A stretch of DNA of 64,000 nt from contig MU119374.1 of the NCBI GenBank assembly GCA_014904845.1, forward strand, positions 1 to 64,000, given 5' to 3'. Numbering within the stretch: position 1 is the first letter of the stretch; every line of letters begins with the position of its first letter. The notes under the pieces are model-generated. The model was not told the DNA's origin and searched no databases. It saw only the letters and a list, made by a program, of their open reading frames with translations. This stretch comes from Acephala macrosclerotiorum. Lineage: Eukaryota > Ascomycota > Leotiomycetes > Helotiales > Mollisiaceae. Shown here piece by piece: positions 13,752 through 24,654 of the stretch. The position numbers and the translations under genes were made by a program.

Positions 13752-14716
13752 TGGTTATGACGGGATACTTTTGGAGATGTAGGAGTTGGTACAGAATATG
13801 TCAAAGTCCAGTATAGCTTTAGACATTCACGAGATGAGGATCAGAGATTGAAGGTCAAAGTTAAGGACAAGATATTGAGCGTGGTCTGTCAGTTTGAAGT
13901 CTTCCAATCATTCCATGAATCATAGGCTATCGGAGAGTCCAAGAAAGAGCTAGCGAGTCTTCTTTCTTGCTTCATAAAGCTTCGCTTACTAAAATCACCT
14001 GTGTATGGATTGGGTATGATCGTCGAGAATATACAGAGGGGCGAAAAGCAGGATGGTGCGAAGGGTATGATCATGAAAGTTGGCAAGACCACATTCAGTT
14101 TTGTTTTCTCTTAGCTTTGACCTTGGTTCTTGACTCTCCGATCCCCTTTTTTCTGAATTTCCAGAGCAGTCCCGAAGCTTTATGATGTTACCAAACCAAA
14201 TTCATGCGTCCGTGCCGCAAGGTTTCCCTTACCACTTAAGATTTATACATGCTTTTATTAGCTGATAATATTCCAATATGAAACCAATTATAAATCACAA
14301 TCCAAGGTTTACAACACATGATTATTTTGAGATGATAACGTTATTTAAGATGAAGGAAATTCAAGTCTCAAAAGTACTGTACGTTTTGCAGGAGCTGCGC
14401 TCGCTATGGAAGAGTTACTACATTATTGTAAGGGTATCACGTAGGTTGTTGGAGCAACAGCTAGATGGTCCATGGGCACTATATTTAGGCTTCTGGGCTC
14501 TCAAGCTATCCTTTTTTCCTTAAAAACAATCTTTTGTTCACTGATTTAGACCTTGATCGATCCATACTGTGACGATTATCTCAAACATGAAAGGCTTCTT
14601 AACACCCTCCTCACGGCCTCAGTTTATCAAGCTTCTCGTTCTCTGTTCATCAGATGTTGATGTATCTTCATCTTCCCATCGAAGTCGCCTTCGGACACAA
14701 GTAACGGCCCTCTCTT
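13752..14716. other. Intergenic, nothing recognised
   Basis: Lies between the small orphan and the end of the convergent aminotransferase gene. It includes a moderately AT-rich portion around 14200-14560. The open frames are short and show no domain. Confidence 0.5.
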
Positions 14717-16329
14717 CTATTCCTTCGTCTCAAGATCGGAAAGCGCCTCTGATATACGCTCGATAGCGAGCTGAGCCCAATTTTCTGGCCCAGTGTAAAC
14801 GAAACGAAAGCGGCCTGGAGACGAGGATTTTGATTCCTGATGGCGGAGCGTTTTAGCCAAACCTTCTTTAATTGTTAGATGGCATGATATGTCTCACCTC
14901 TCCAAGATTGAGAACAACTCCTCGACTAAGGATATAGCGATACAGCTGCTCCTCGCGGCTTTCCTTATCCTTCTCGCTAGCTTTCGTCTTGTCCGTCCCG
15001 TTAAAGTAGCATAGCCATTTGTTGAGGTCAATCCAGACAAACAGACCGGAGTTGGCGGGGTCGTGTGGAATCCCTTTGGCCTTGAAAAGCTGCGTTATCT
15101 CGATGTAGCGTTGGCGGAGGCGGCTGCGGTACGTGATTAGATACTCCTCCATTGCATTCTCGTCGGAAATGAATGCTGTGAAGAAGGAGGCGGAGAAGGG
15201 AGTGATCCAGGTAAAAAGCCTATAAGATTTGCTTCATTAGCTAGATTACCTTCTTGGGTTGTTATTCTGAGATACGAGGGAACATGAAGACGCACGCTGT
15301 TCTTCTGCATGTCTTCCAAAATTGTTCATTCCTTGTTACGAGAAAGCCTAATCTCAACCCTCCCATGCAAAAGTCCTTACTTGCCCCATACATGGAGTGG
15401 ATGTTTTCAGGGAAAATGCCGTTCTTTTCATCTCGCGGCAAGCTGAGGACGGACGTGAAGTCGTCCAACTTATAATCGTCTTCCACCGGTTCGAACACTG
15501 ACATTGCATATATTTCGTCGGCGAAGAGATGAAGACCTCGTTGACCACAGAATTTTGCAATCTCTGTCAAGGTATGGTGAGAGTAGCATCTCCCCTGAGG
15601 ATTGCTGGGGTTACAAAGCAGCATGGCCTTGACGACGATACCTCTTCCAGTGGCATCATCAAACGCCTGGCGGAAATTTGCAAGCAACTTCTGGGCATAG
15701 ACGTCTTTGAATTGATCTTGAATGTCTACCGATGAGACCTCAACCATGACCGCTTCGGCGCGAGCACATAGATCGATCTCGTACATCGAGTAGGTTGGTG
15801 TGATGACCATGATACCATCACCCACCTCACAAGTGTTGAAAGCCACCATGTCGAGCACCGATGACACTCCGTTCGTTGGCAGGATATGCTTTGCTTCGAT
15901 AGTCGTGCTCGGATTGAAATATTTGTTTATAAAGCGACTCATGGCTTCGGACAGCTCTGGTGGACCTGTTACTCCGCCGTAGCCAAGGCTGGTGGTCATA
16001 TCATATGTTTTCGAGTACTTGTTCACGGATTCGTTTGTGAAGTCGATCATCAGGCGATTTTCGGCGCCGGAGACTGAAATGAGGCCGTTGGGTTGGTGGA
16101 TGGGATCGTACATTGGCTTGCCTATGATTTCATTGTTGAAGTCGATGGTTTGGCCGCGCGTGAGGTTGGCCAGCGCACGATGTGAGGGAGGCAAAGTAGT
16201 TGAAGGAAACATGGCCGCTGAGCAAGCTCGAGGCGTGATATCGCAGCCAAGAGCCTTCAAAGACTCTAGAGGAGGAGGAGCAAGGAGTGGGGTAGGAGCA
16301 GAGAAGAAATCTGGTAGAAGTATCAGCAA
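14717..16329 (-). CDS. ACC-synthase-like PLP-dependent aminotransferase (class I/II), about 491 aa
   Basis: Exons on the minus strand: 16329-15296, 15219-14898 and 14836-14717. Donors are GTGCGT and GTGAGA, acceptors AG, and phases match. Family features in order: ENRLMIDF near residue 90, a SLGYGGVTGPPELSEAMSRF substrate/PLP segment, LLCNPSNPQGR, HLFADEIY (Asp binding the pyridine nitrogen and Tyr), and the Schiff-base Lys in YGASKDFCMGGLRLG near residue 318. Exon 3 supplies PGRFRFVYT with the carboxylate-binding Arg. Without the third exon the protein would appear truncated, so the splice is important. Fungal proteins of this fold are often called ACC-synthase-like, but the real substrate (ACC formation, transamination or another PLP reaction) cannot be told from sequence. 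The N-terminus is uncertain: Met40 of this model, or a missed 5' exon, are alternatives. Confidence 0.88.
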
Positions 16330-16690
16330 GATGAAGCTTGGAATTGCTAGAAAAATTTACAACTACCGTATTAGACCTCTTCGGTCGTAACTGTGTCGTG
16401 CTCGAACTGAGTCGGAGATGCGGTAAGCCTGTGGTGATGTAGGGAAGTGGCATGGACAGTGCCACCAATCTAACCTATTTGGGTCAACATTTGCATGAGC
16501 TAGAATTTCGAATTTAATGATTCGTATCCTAGACCATGTCATTTTCTTAATTCGATTCAGGAATATTTGAACTGTACTTATAAACAATACATGGTTTTCA
16601 TAGATTAGACGTTGAAACCGTGATTTCGCCAAAATTAGTGGTGCATTTTACTTGCAAAAAAGCAGAGGAGCTCGTAAAAGCATCGCCTAT
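16330..16690. other. Spacer between aminotransferase 5' end and protease pseudogene
   Basis: About 360 bp that should contain the aminotransferase promoter. No further gene is supported. Confidence 0.4.
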
Positions 16691-17442
16691 CTATGTCCTG
16701 GCAGATAACCTAATCTCATCCTTCCCAAAATCAAACACAGCAAGCACACTCTTGAAGAACTGGATCCCAATAAAATGCCCTACAAACCCATCCAAAGTAT
16801 GGGATTCGATTGTAGAGAAATATGGTGTTGTCGATTGTTATCCTAGGATGTGCGGAGGTAAAAGTGGGGTATGCTAAGCCGAGAAGTTGATTCCGTCGCC
16901 TTGGTCCGTGGCGCTTTTAGCAATTCCCACTTTCTGTTCCGGGACAGTGATATTCGCGAGCTTCACAGTCTCGTTCCCCAATACGCCCGCCGCAATTCCA
17001 GCACCATGAAAGACCCCAAAGTTTTCGTTCGGGATTGGAAAGAACGTTTCCGAGGGCGAGTATGTTTCGTTTCTATGAGGCAATCTATGAGGCAAGAAGC
17101 CTGGAGAAGGACGGCATTAGCTGATGGATCAATGCATCGATATCCATCTCCAACTACCCAGAGATCAGAGCTGCCGAGATCGAGTTCGACGAGGAATGAT
17201 TGGCCTCCGAGGCTGACTTCGACGTCGGCGGCTTCTCCTAGTTGGGTCGAACGTAGTGGCGTGGAAGCCTTCGAAAATCCTCGTCTTGTTACTTTAGATT
17301 GTCGTCGATGAAGAGTAAACGTGTTTGATGGATATGCAGTAGCAGCGGAGAGGACCGCAAGTACAGCAACGATGCGTATGGTAGCACATATTGTGGGATT
17401 GAGGTGAGGGAGAAAGCTTGATGAGATGAAGAACAACAGCAT
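16691..17442 (-). pseudogene. Secreted pepsin-like aspartic protease pseudogene
   Basis: On the minus strand a protein-like frame starts MLLFFISSSF, with a hydrophobic N-terminus like a signal peptide and then a short propeptide. It reaches the first active-site region, VELDLGSSDLWVV, where the catalytic motif DTGSS has become DLGSS. The frame then shifts to NETYSPSETFFPIPNENF and later GNETVKLANITVPEQ, pieces typical of A1 proteases. After stops near the expected G-L-G-L region, about 200 residues including the second catalytic aspartate are missing. The C-terminus resumes as FFKSVLAVFDFGKDEIRLSA before the stop at 16691. Substitution of the first motif, frameshift, stops and a central deletion all point to a dead gene. 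Confidence 0.8.
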
Positions 17443-18014
17443 CTTCAGCGACGACTTTATACTTAACAACCAGCATATTGATGACTAGAGCAGAGGGACT
17501 TATATACTGAATTTCAAAGAATTGTGCAACAAGAATGAAGAGGCTGAGATGCGCGTCACTAGTAGGTGTGGGGATTCGTGCTGTTTGAGTTGTCATTGGC
17601 TTGATCGTTTGTACTACGTAGACACACGTATAGTGCAATGCATCTAGTCACTGGACAGACACATAATGTAATGATGATCCAGCAGTTGTGATGTTGAGAT
17701 GAAAGGAAGAAGATGAAGACGTATTTTCGGATGTGGGAGACGTCGAGGGGCAGGTGCGCTAATCCCATGCGTGGTTAGGCTGACGATGATTAAGCAGCCC
17801 CACACTCGATGATTGGCAGAGTCGTTTCTGCTCACTCTTCATTTCTCATCAGCTTCACCAACATTGAACTCGAACATCACAGCCTCGTTTCTTACTGCGT
17901 CCTCGCTTTCGTTCATATCACTTTTATCTGTATAGCTCTTGGCACAAATGATCTGAGTCGTCAGTTCGTTCTGATCTGTTGCCGCCTCTGAAGGGCGACG
18001 CGTTTGAAGCCACG
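17443..18014. other. Intergenic, upstream of ALG10
   Basis: About 570 bp between the divergent protease pseudogene and the ALG10 start. It should hold the ALG10 promoter. No motif or extra gene can be supported. Confidence 0.45.
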
Positions 18015-20058
18015 ATGGCCGAAGACGCCATCACGTGGGTCGAAAACATCTTGCCATGGTCTTTGGTTGGCTTGGCCGTATGGGACTCGCCATTCTCTCC
18101 AAATGCACTCTTTCGATCGGTCACAATTGCAACTAGGGTTGTCTATCTCTCACTTTACCTGCTAGCCAGTTTCTGGCAGCGTCAAGTGACCGAGATTGTG
18201 CCTGACCCATATTTGGCGAGTTCCAATTCCTTGACTGAGAATTAGCTACTCATTTTGCATAGGATGAAGTTTTTCATATACCACAAGCCCAAGCGTACTG
18301 TGTTGGAGTCTACGATGTTTGGGATCCGAAGCTCACTACTCCCCCCGGCCTGTATGACCAAGAAGCCCTCCCATGTGCTGAGGCTGACCGGCTCTAGCTA
18401 TGTATTTGCAACTTTGTTCTCGAAACTGTTTCGAAGCTTCTGGTGTAGTCTATTCACTCTGCGACTTTTCAATGTCTGTGCTCTCATCATGACCATGTCA
18501 TATGCTTCGCACTGCAGATCTCTCATCACTTTAATCTGGAAATCGAATCCAGCACTCCATGTTTCCAAATGGATTGGTGCGGGGAAGCCTATCTCGCCGG
18601 CTTCTCTGCATACGTCATTGAATATTGCATTGTTTCCATTGCTATTCTTTTTCTCGGGACTTTTCTACACGGACGTCCTCTCGACCTGCATTGTCCTACG
18701 AATGTATCGACTTTTCCTTGAAAGAAAGGGGGCTTACACCAACTCACACGAGGGTTTGGTTTGGATGTACTTCACAGGAATCGTGGCTTTGGCGATGCGG
18801 CAGACCAACATCTTCTGGGTAGCTGTGTTCATGGGCGGACTCGAGCTAGTGAGGACGATCAAGATCACCCAAACAGCTAGTGGTGAAGTTCAGCCGGCCC
18901 CTAGAAATTGGAAAGAGGCTGTCATCGCGAAGCTTACGGAATACAGCGATGGTGAAATTCATGACATTCCTCTCCGCGATGCCAGTGTTCATGGTATGGG
19001 CAATATGCTTGCCCCCTCGATTTGTCTGATAGCTTCTAACAGTGTCAGACTTTGCCCTGTGCGCCGTCAGTATCGTCGTCGCAGCCTGCTTTCGGCCATT
19101 GATTCTCTCCACTAGACTTTGGCCGTATATCGCTCTGCTCATCTCATTCGGTGCATTTGTTTTCTGGAACGGTGGCGTTGTTCTTGGCAAGTACTAATTG
19201 ACACCTACGTGATACTTGCTGACCTTAATAGGGGACAAGGAAAACCATGTCGCTACCATCCATCTAGCACAGATGCTTTACATATGGCCCTTGATGGCTT
19301 TCTTCTCCCTACCACTTATCGTTCCAGTCGGTCTCGCCTTCTTCCAAAGCTTGACAAAATTGCTCGCCCTTCCACTCTTCCCGAAGCTGTTTTGGAAGTA
19401 CTTCCGTGTCACAACATACATTGGCCTCGCACTATCATCAACTCTCATCGTCATCAAGTTCAACACCATCATCCATCCATTTACGTTGGCAGACAATCGA
19501 CATTATATGTTCTACGTGTTCCGCCTTACCATTCTTCGACATCCCTTCATACGATATCTCCTTGCACCTATTTACCTTGGCTGCGCCTACCTTGTTTATC
19601 TGACGCTGTGCGTCCCTGACGCGCCATCTTCTTCGGTATCTCTGAAATCCAGACAAGCTTCAAAGCAACCTCCAGTACCGCCTACAATAAGGAATCATAA
19701 TCAGGAAGGACCTAAGACCTCGTTCATGCTCATTCTGCTCATCACTACGGCATTGTCGCTCATCACCGCCCCTCTCGTCGAGCCTCGATATTTCATTATC
19801 CCGTGGGTGATATGGCGCTTGAATGTGCCATCGCTACCCGTTTCTGAACTTCGGAAACGGCCGAAGCAACAGAAGCAAACGGCAAGACAGAGGATCATCG
19901 CTTGGGCCAAGTTTTGGGGCTGGGAGGGTCATGATTATAGACTGTGGCTTGAGACTGCCTGGTTTCTCATCATCAACGTTGTTACTGGCTATATCTTCTT
20001 GTATCGAGGATTTGAGTGGAAGCAAGAGCCTGGAAATGTACAGAGGTTTATGTGGTAG
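18015..20058 (+). CDS. ALG10: Dolichyl-P-Glc:Glc2Man9GlcNAc2-PP-dolichol alpha-1,2-glucosyltransferase (ALG10/DIE2), about 616 aa
   Basis: ER membrane enzyme that adds the last (third) glucose to the lipid-linked oligosaccharide before N-glycan transfer. Exons: 18015-18215, 18263-18351, 18398-18993, 19049-19186 and 19232-20058. The joined product has the family hallmark [16 protein letters not shown], then [21 protein letters not shown], the near-invariant [11 protein letters not shown], and ends in [14 protein letters not shown]. Many hydrophobic segments fit a polytopic GT-C glucosyltransferase. The start at 18015 is the first ATG in frame. Introns are tiny (45-55 nt). Introns 1 and 4 have no usable GT donor in phase: the only joins that keep the family sequence are TTG|GCGAGT and G|GCAAGT, so both are read as GC-AG introns. 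The gene appears intact. Confidence 0.93.
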
Positions 20059-20725
20059 GCAGGAGCGGCAGGCGCCTGGCTCAGACCAGGATGCTTCCTT
20101 TCTTCCCTCCTCCTGGATGTCGCATCGTGCATTGGAAAGATCCCTCTGTATATCGGACGTCTCTCTAGAGATATATAAACCATAGTGGACGCAAATTGAG
20201 GTGCCTGTATTTATATTTTCGATGTTTACATGCTGTCAAACACGGTTTCGGCTCGACTCGCTTCGGCCGAAAACTTCCCTCAACCTTGATCGCATCGTTT
20301 GCGTCCCTTCCAAATTTTTCGGAGCTTTCTCACTTGACAAGTAATGGGCGGCTGCGCGGCAGTTTATCGGCCAACCAGATATGCGATTGACCTGTCACTG
20401 CTCGCTGTTCGCTGGCGTCCCACTACTAAGCCCGATCGTCCGCATCTAACCCCGACGCTTGTTTTAATTTCATACGCGTGTTTATCATGGATCAAGATAT
20501 CTTTTGAAGTTTCATCGTCATAGCGTCTGGGCATTTGATTGCACCATTACAAGTGTGGCGGTTGAATTATCGCTCCGATGTCCAATGCCAAAACTTTTTC
20601 GCTGATCATAAAGCTCAGAAATCTCCTTCAAGAATGGAAAACAAATATTTCAAACCATTCTGAGCTTCTCTCTATTCCTGTTACAACTCCCTATACGCCA
20701 CCACCAACTTCTTCATACTTCCAAA
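20059..20725. other. Intergenic, nothing recognised
   Basis: Downstream of ALG10 and upstream of the reductase pseudogene. Only short frames without domain features are present. Confidence 0.45.
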
Positions 20726-21982
20726 ATGACTCGAGTTCTCTTGACTTGTGGCAGCGATTTCATCGCTGCTCATATTCTCGAACTTCTCTTGAAGCAAGGG
20801 TGATTACGCTACGTAGATCCTTCGTGCCTCGTACTTTCAGCTAACGCGTACCTGTATCGCAGACACTCTGTTGTGGCCACTGTTCGGAGCCAGAAGAAGA
20901 CTGAGCAGATCAAATCAGTCTTTTCTAAATATGGGAAGGAGCAGTTGGATTTCACTATCGTCGAGGACATTGCTCGGCTTGACGCATTCAAAAATGCAGT
21001 TATCTTAAATCCACCATTCGAAGCTATCGTTCGTACAGCAAGCCCATTCCAATTCAATGTCACGGACATCCAGAAGGTGAGTTCTCGAACCGAACCCGAC
21101 GTAGCACTTTTTGGTTGATTTTTGTACACGACCTCCTTGACCCCACAGTCATCGGCACAACCAACATACTGAAAGCCAGCAAAGATGGCACACCAACCGT
21201 GAAGATAGTGGTCATCACCTCATCCTTTGTAGCCATCTATGATCCTTCAAGAGGCAACCGACCAGAATACACATATTCCGAAACAGACTTCAATCCCATG
21301 ACTTTGGAAGATGCTTTGTCCCACCCCGCCAAAGGCTACATAGCCAGCAAAGTATTCGCTGAAAAGTCTGCATGGGACTTCATGGAGAAGGAGAAGCCAA
21401 AGTTCTCGCTTTCGGCCATCAACCCGACTTTGGTGTTTGGTCGTATCGTGAATTCTTTCGACTCGTGGGACTTCGTGGATTTGCTGATGAAGTAGATTCC
21501 TGGTCTTCACTCTCTCTCGAGTCTCAACACTTCCAACCAACTTATCCTTGGCATCACCGCCGGAACCGCCAAGACACGAATTCCAGACATGGGGTAAGAA
21601 ATCTTCTTTCCTCCCACCTCCAAGCCCTCTCCACTTTCCCCTGTCTAACATCTCGCCAGAGGACACTGCTTGGTCGACGTCCGCGACTAGCCCACACCCA
21701 CGTCCAAGCCATGTCTCTCCCCTCAGCAGCCAACCAGCGATTCTTCACAACAGCAAACGAGCAATACAACAACAAGATGACCATTGAAATCATCCGGAAG
21801 AACTTTCCTGAGCATAAGGATGTGTTGCCTGAAGAAAAGGTTGAGGGTGGGAGGTTTCCGGAGGGAGGGGTGTTTGGGACGGTAATGAGAGGAGTAAGAG
21901 GGAGTTGGGTTTGAGGGATAGGGAGTTGGAAGTTACTGTGGTGGATACGATACATTCCTTTAAGGTGGTTGGTGGGCAGTAG
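20726..21982 (+). pseudogene. NADPH-dependent aldehyde/ketone reductase (extended SDR, GRE2/cinnamyl-alcohol-dehydrogenase-like) pseudogene
   Basis: Begins MTRVLLTCGSDFIAAH, where the usual Rossmann TGGSGFIAAH has lost two glycines. After an intron ending near 20862 it continues HSVVATVRS, then ends the exon in NVTDIQK. The next exon, DLLDPTVIGTTNILKAS, would need an AG acceptor at about 21131, but the sequence there reads ACACG, so the site looks mutated. The catalytic-type segment HPAKGYIASKVFAE (YxxxK) is present. A plausible GT-AG intron explains the stop near 21493. Two likely single-base deletions follow: one right after VDVRD near 21689 and one after GGVFG near 21880. Past each, the family sequence carries on in another frame (PSAANQRFF, ELGLRDRELEVTVVDTIHSF). 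Loss of glycines, a broken acceptor and two frameshifts make this a pseudogene. The original substrate is unknown. Confidence 0.78.
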
Positions 21983-22489
21983 GACTACTAAAGGATGAAA
22001 GGAGATGGTCGTCCTATTTAGGCAGGTGGGGTTGTTGGATTTACCTCGCGGTATCGGTCTCCTCACTCGCACTTGCTTTGTATGTACATGGAGTTCAACG
22101 AAAAGCGAGAGTGTAGCGCCAGGAACCAAAAGGATGAAGTATCTGCAGGTAAATCTTATTGAGAGGACAAAGAAAAAAACAAACGTGGATGGAGTAAGCT
22201 GGAAAATTCTAGTCTTTCTGGTCCGATGAACATTGCAACATCTCTTAAAATATCTAAGATTTTAGCAATGAAGTATGCAAGCCACTCAGCTTTTATATCT
22301 TGGTTGGGTTTGCGTTCACGTTCACCTTCGATTCTAGATAACCTTAACGGCACGACTGCCTTTTCATTGTTCAATGCCAACAAGAACTCTCTGCCACACC
22401 TACAAATACACTCCCAGATCTCAGAAGAAACACCATCAACTCCATTCCTTCTCATCGTTCTCCCAAATCAACACACAAGAACAAGCAAG
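21983..22489. other. Intergenic, promoter of the next gene
   Basis: About 500 bp with no supported gene. The region 22380-22489 is C/A-rich and pyrimidine-patterned, like fungal 5' leaders. Confidence 0.4.
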
Positions 22490-23251
22490 ATGCCTCTCAA
22501 ATTCTACGACGCCTGGCGCGACAGCATACTCCAAGGAATTCACCAACAAAACTTCAAATCCGGCGCCTTCAAGTCCATCATCACCCCTACCACCACCGTC
22601 GTCGAAATGATGAACATCCTCCTCTCCTCCTCTCATCTCACCTCTTCCCAAAAAGAAATGCTCAAAACCTGCCGCAAAGAATTCATCGCCATCCGCAAGA
22701 AATACCCCGGTGATCAAATGCCAAGCCTTATCGATGCGTTCACCATCGCTCAGACTTTCGAGCCGTTGTGGAAGATGTTTAAGGACGATGCGAGGGAGAG
22801 GGGGGTGTATGTTCCGCCGACTACAATGCAGGTTATGAATAAGGATGGGAGTGTGGGGAAGACTATTACGTTGTCTGAGAGTGAGGATGGCGGTTTTAGT
22901 GCGGTTGAGACGATGGGTGGCGTTCCTGGTATTCCAGCTGGGGCTCCGAAGGAGTTTGTTGAGAGGAATTTGATGAAGGGGGATAAGGTCTGGGATCAGT
23001 TGAAGGGTAATGATGCTCAGATGATGACTGCGAACTACTTCGACCTGAATGCTGTGGGGCCTGCGAGCAATGAGGAGGTATCTTGTGAGGCAAATGGTAC
23101 GTTAAGGGATCACTCAAATATTACATTAGCTGACTGGAGACATGCAGCTGCGAAAGGCGACGGAGTCAAGGAGGAAAAGCCGAAGCAGGAGGACGACAAG
23201 ACGGACTTTGGCAAGGGGTTTGCACGCAACTTGAGGGGTGCATTCTTGTGA
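22490..23251 (+). CDS. Conserved hypothetical protein, about 236-253 aa
   Basis: Starts MPLKFYDAWRDSILQGIHQQ. I use this ATG rather than the longer open frame because the upstream codons look like leader sequence. The N-terminal 100 residues are helical and basic (KSIITPTTTVVEMMNILLSS). The middle contains PGDQMPSLIDAFTIAQTFEP and a hydrophilic segment, and the tail is Lys/Glu/Asp-rich. No known domain, signal peptide or membrane segment. A 51-nt in-frame intron at 23097-23147 (donor GTACGT, branch GCTGAC, acceptor CAG) is likely. If spliced the protein is 236 aa; if retained it is 253 aa with no stop introduced. Function unknown. Confidence 0.65.
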   Translation: MPLKFYDAWRDSILQGIHQQNFKSGAFKSIITPTTTVVEMMNILLSSSHLTSSQKEMLKTCRKEFIAIRKKYPGDQMPSLIDAFTIAQTFEPLWKMFKDDARERGVYVPPTTMQVMNKDGSVGKTITLSESEDGGFSAVETMGGVPGIPAGAPKEFVERNLMKGDKVWDQLKGNDAQMMTANYFDLNAVGPASNEEVSCEANGTLRDHSNITLADWRHAAAKGDGVKEEKPKQEDDKTDFGKGFARNLRGAFL

Positions 23252-23841
23252 GGGCATCTCCTGGCCTGGCAGCTGCTGTGGAGTGTATAAAGATATTTCT
23301 GCGATGACATTAGTGCGAGAGGGATGAATCTAGATCAGGTTGCTTGATGGAGGAAGGGACGAGGGAATATTTGCTGCCGAATGACGACCCCTCAATTTGA
23401 TCCCTGAAGCTGATTTTGACTCAATGTGTGAATTATTCTTTTCATCTTATGACATGACCGCAGTCGATGCAGGAAAGGGCCTCAGATATCGAGTTCTCTG
23501 GCCCAACAAGCCAAATCGCCACTCCGCGGAGGAAGACATTTAACCGAGCCCCTGAAAGTTCTTATGTCCGAGTTTGGCCACAAAGAGGCATTCCATCCTT
23601 CATTGCTAGAACTTCGGCTCATTCTAATTGTGGTTAGTATTACCTTCTCTAGATATCGTATAGTCTCTTTGAGTTTTGTGTAGAAAGCTGAATGCGGTAC
23701 GTCGATGTTCTTTCCCCAGTCGAAGGTGTTCGGATTTAAGACGAAGCTAAATCCGATGAACAATCTATATCATCATCACTTCAAGCCTCACCCAGAAACA
23801 GCACAGAACAACATTCATACACTCCTACAACATCAAAAGAT
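23252..23841. other. Intergenic, nothing recognised
   Basis: About 590 bp between the conserved hypothetical gene and the SDR. No supported feature. Confidence 0.4.
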
Positions 23842-24654
23842 ATGGCTAGAATCTTCATCACGGGCTCCTCAGACGGTCTCGGCCTCATCACAGCTCAAGC
23901 CCTCATCAAAAAAGGCCACTCCGTCACTCTCCACGCCCGAAACGCCCAGCGCGCTCGAGACGCTGAAAACGCGTGTCCCAGCGCAGAAGGAGTCTTGATC
24001 GCAGACCTCTCCTCGATCGCTCAAACCAAAAATCTCGCAGCAGAAGCAAATAAGACAGGAAAATTCGACACAGTGATCCACAATGCTGGCGTGGGATACG
24101 GAGAAGGGTTGAAGAAGACGGAAGATGGTCTCAGTCACGTGTTGCCGTGAATGCTCTGGCACCGTACATTCTGACGTGTTCGATGGAGAGGCCGTCGAAT
24201 TTGGTGTATGTGAGTAGTGGGCTACATACTGGTGGGGACGCGAGCTTGAAGGATGTTGGGTGGAAGGAGAAGAGATGGTGTGGAATCCAAGCGTATAGTG
24301 ATTCGAAGTGAGTCCTCATTCCTCTAGCAAGGTTATGGCTGACAAATTTATAGGCTTATGAATGTCCTATTGAGCTTTGCAGTCGCAAGACATTGGTCAG
24401 ATGTAGCGAGCAATTCTCTCTCTCCGGGTTGGGTACGGACGAAGATGGGTGGAGCAGGTGCTCCGGGCTCTGTAAAGAAAGGTGCTGAGTTACCGATCAA
24501 ACTTGGAGGTGGAGATCCGAAAGAGATTGGAACAGGAAAATACTACTCGAGTGAGGGAAGAAACTCGCTGCATCCAGCTGCCAACGATGAGAAGGTTCAG
24601 GAGGAATTTTTGAGGATATGTGAGGAAGTATCTGGCGTTCCGTTTCCGAACTGA
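23842..24654 (+). pseudogene. Short-chain dehydrogenase/reductase with a single frameshift
   Basis: Classical SDR. The cofactor motif is seen in MARIFITGSSDGLGL (TGxxxGxG), then HNAGVGYGEG (NAG motif). The catalytic AYSDSK (YxxxK) is split by a 46-nt intron at 24308-24353 (GTGAGT donor, GCTGAC branch, TAG acceptor). It ends with a segment SPGWVRTKMGG typical of the family and continues to a stop at 24654. The frame breaks between 24139 and 24146: upstream reads DGLSHV and downstream continues VNALAPYIL in a different frame. A one-base deletion explains it. Everything else looks intact, so this is either a very recent pseudogene or a base-call error. The substrate is not predictable. Confidence 0.75.

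Noticed and set aside
11399..16329. Secondary-metabolite cluster (P450 plus aminotransferase)
   Set aside because: No polyketide, peptide or terpene synthase is present, the P450 is dead, and the genes are ordinary neighbours.
21474..21496. Premature stop in the reductase gene near 21493
   Set aside because: As a lesion it is explained by a plausible GT-AG intron with a GCTGAT branch site. Other frameshifts and the mutated acceptor, not this stop, support pseudogene status.
21554..22129. 191-codon minus-strand frame
   Set aside because: Antisense to the reductase pseudogene, where the plus strand shows family sequence.
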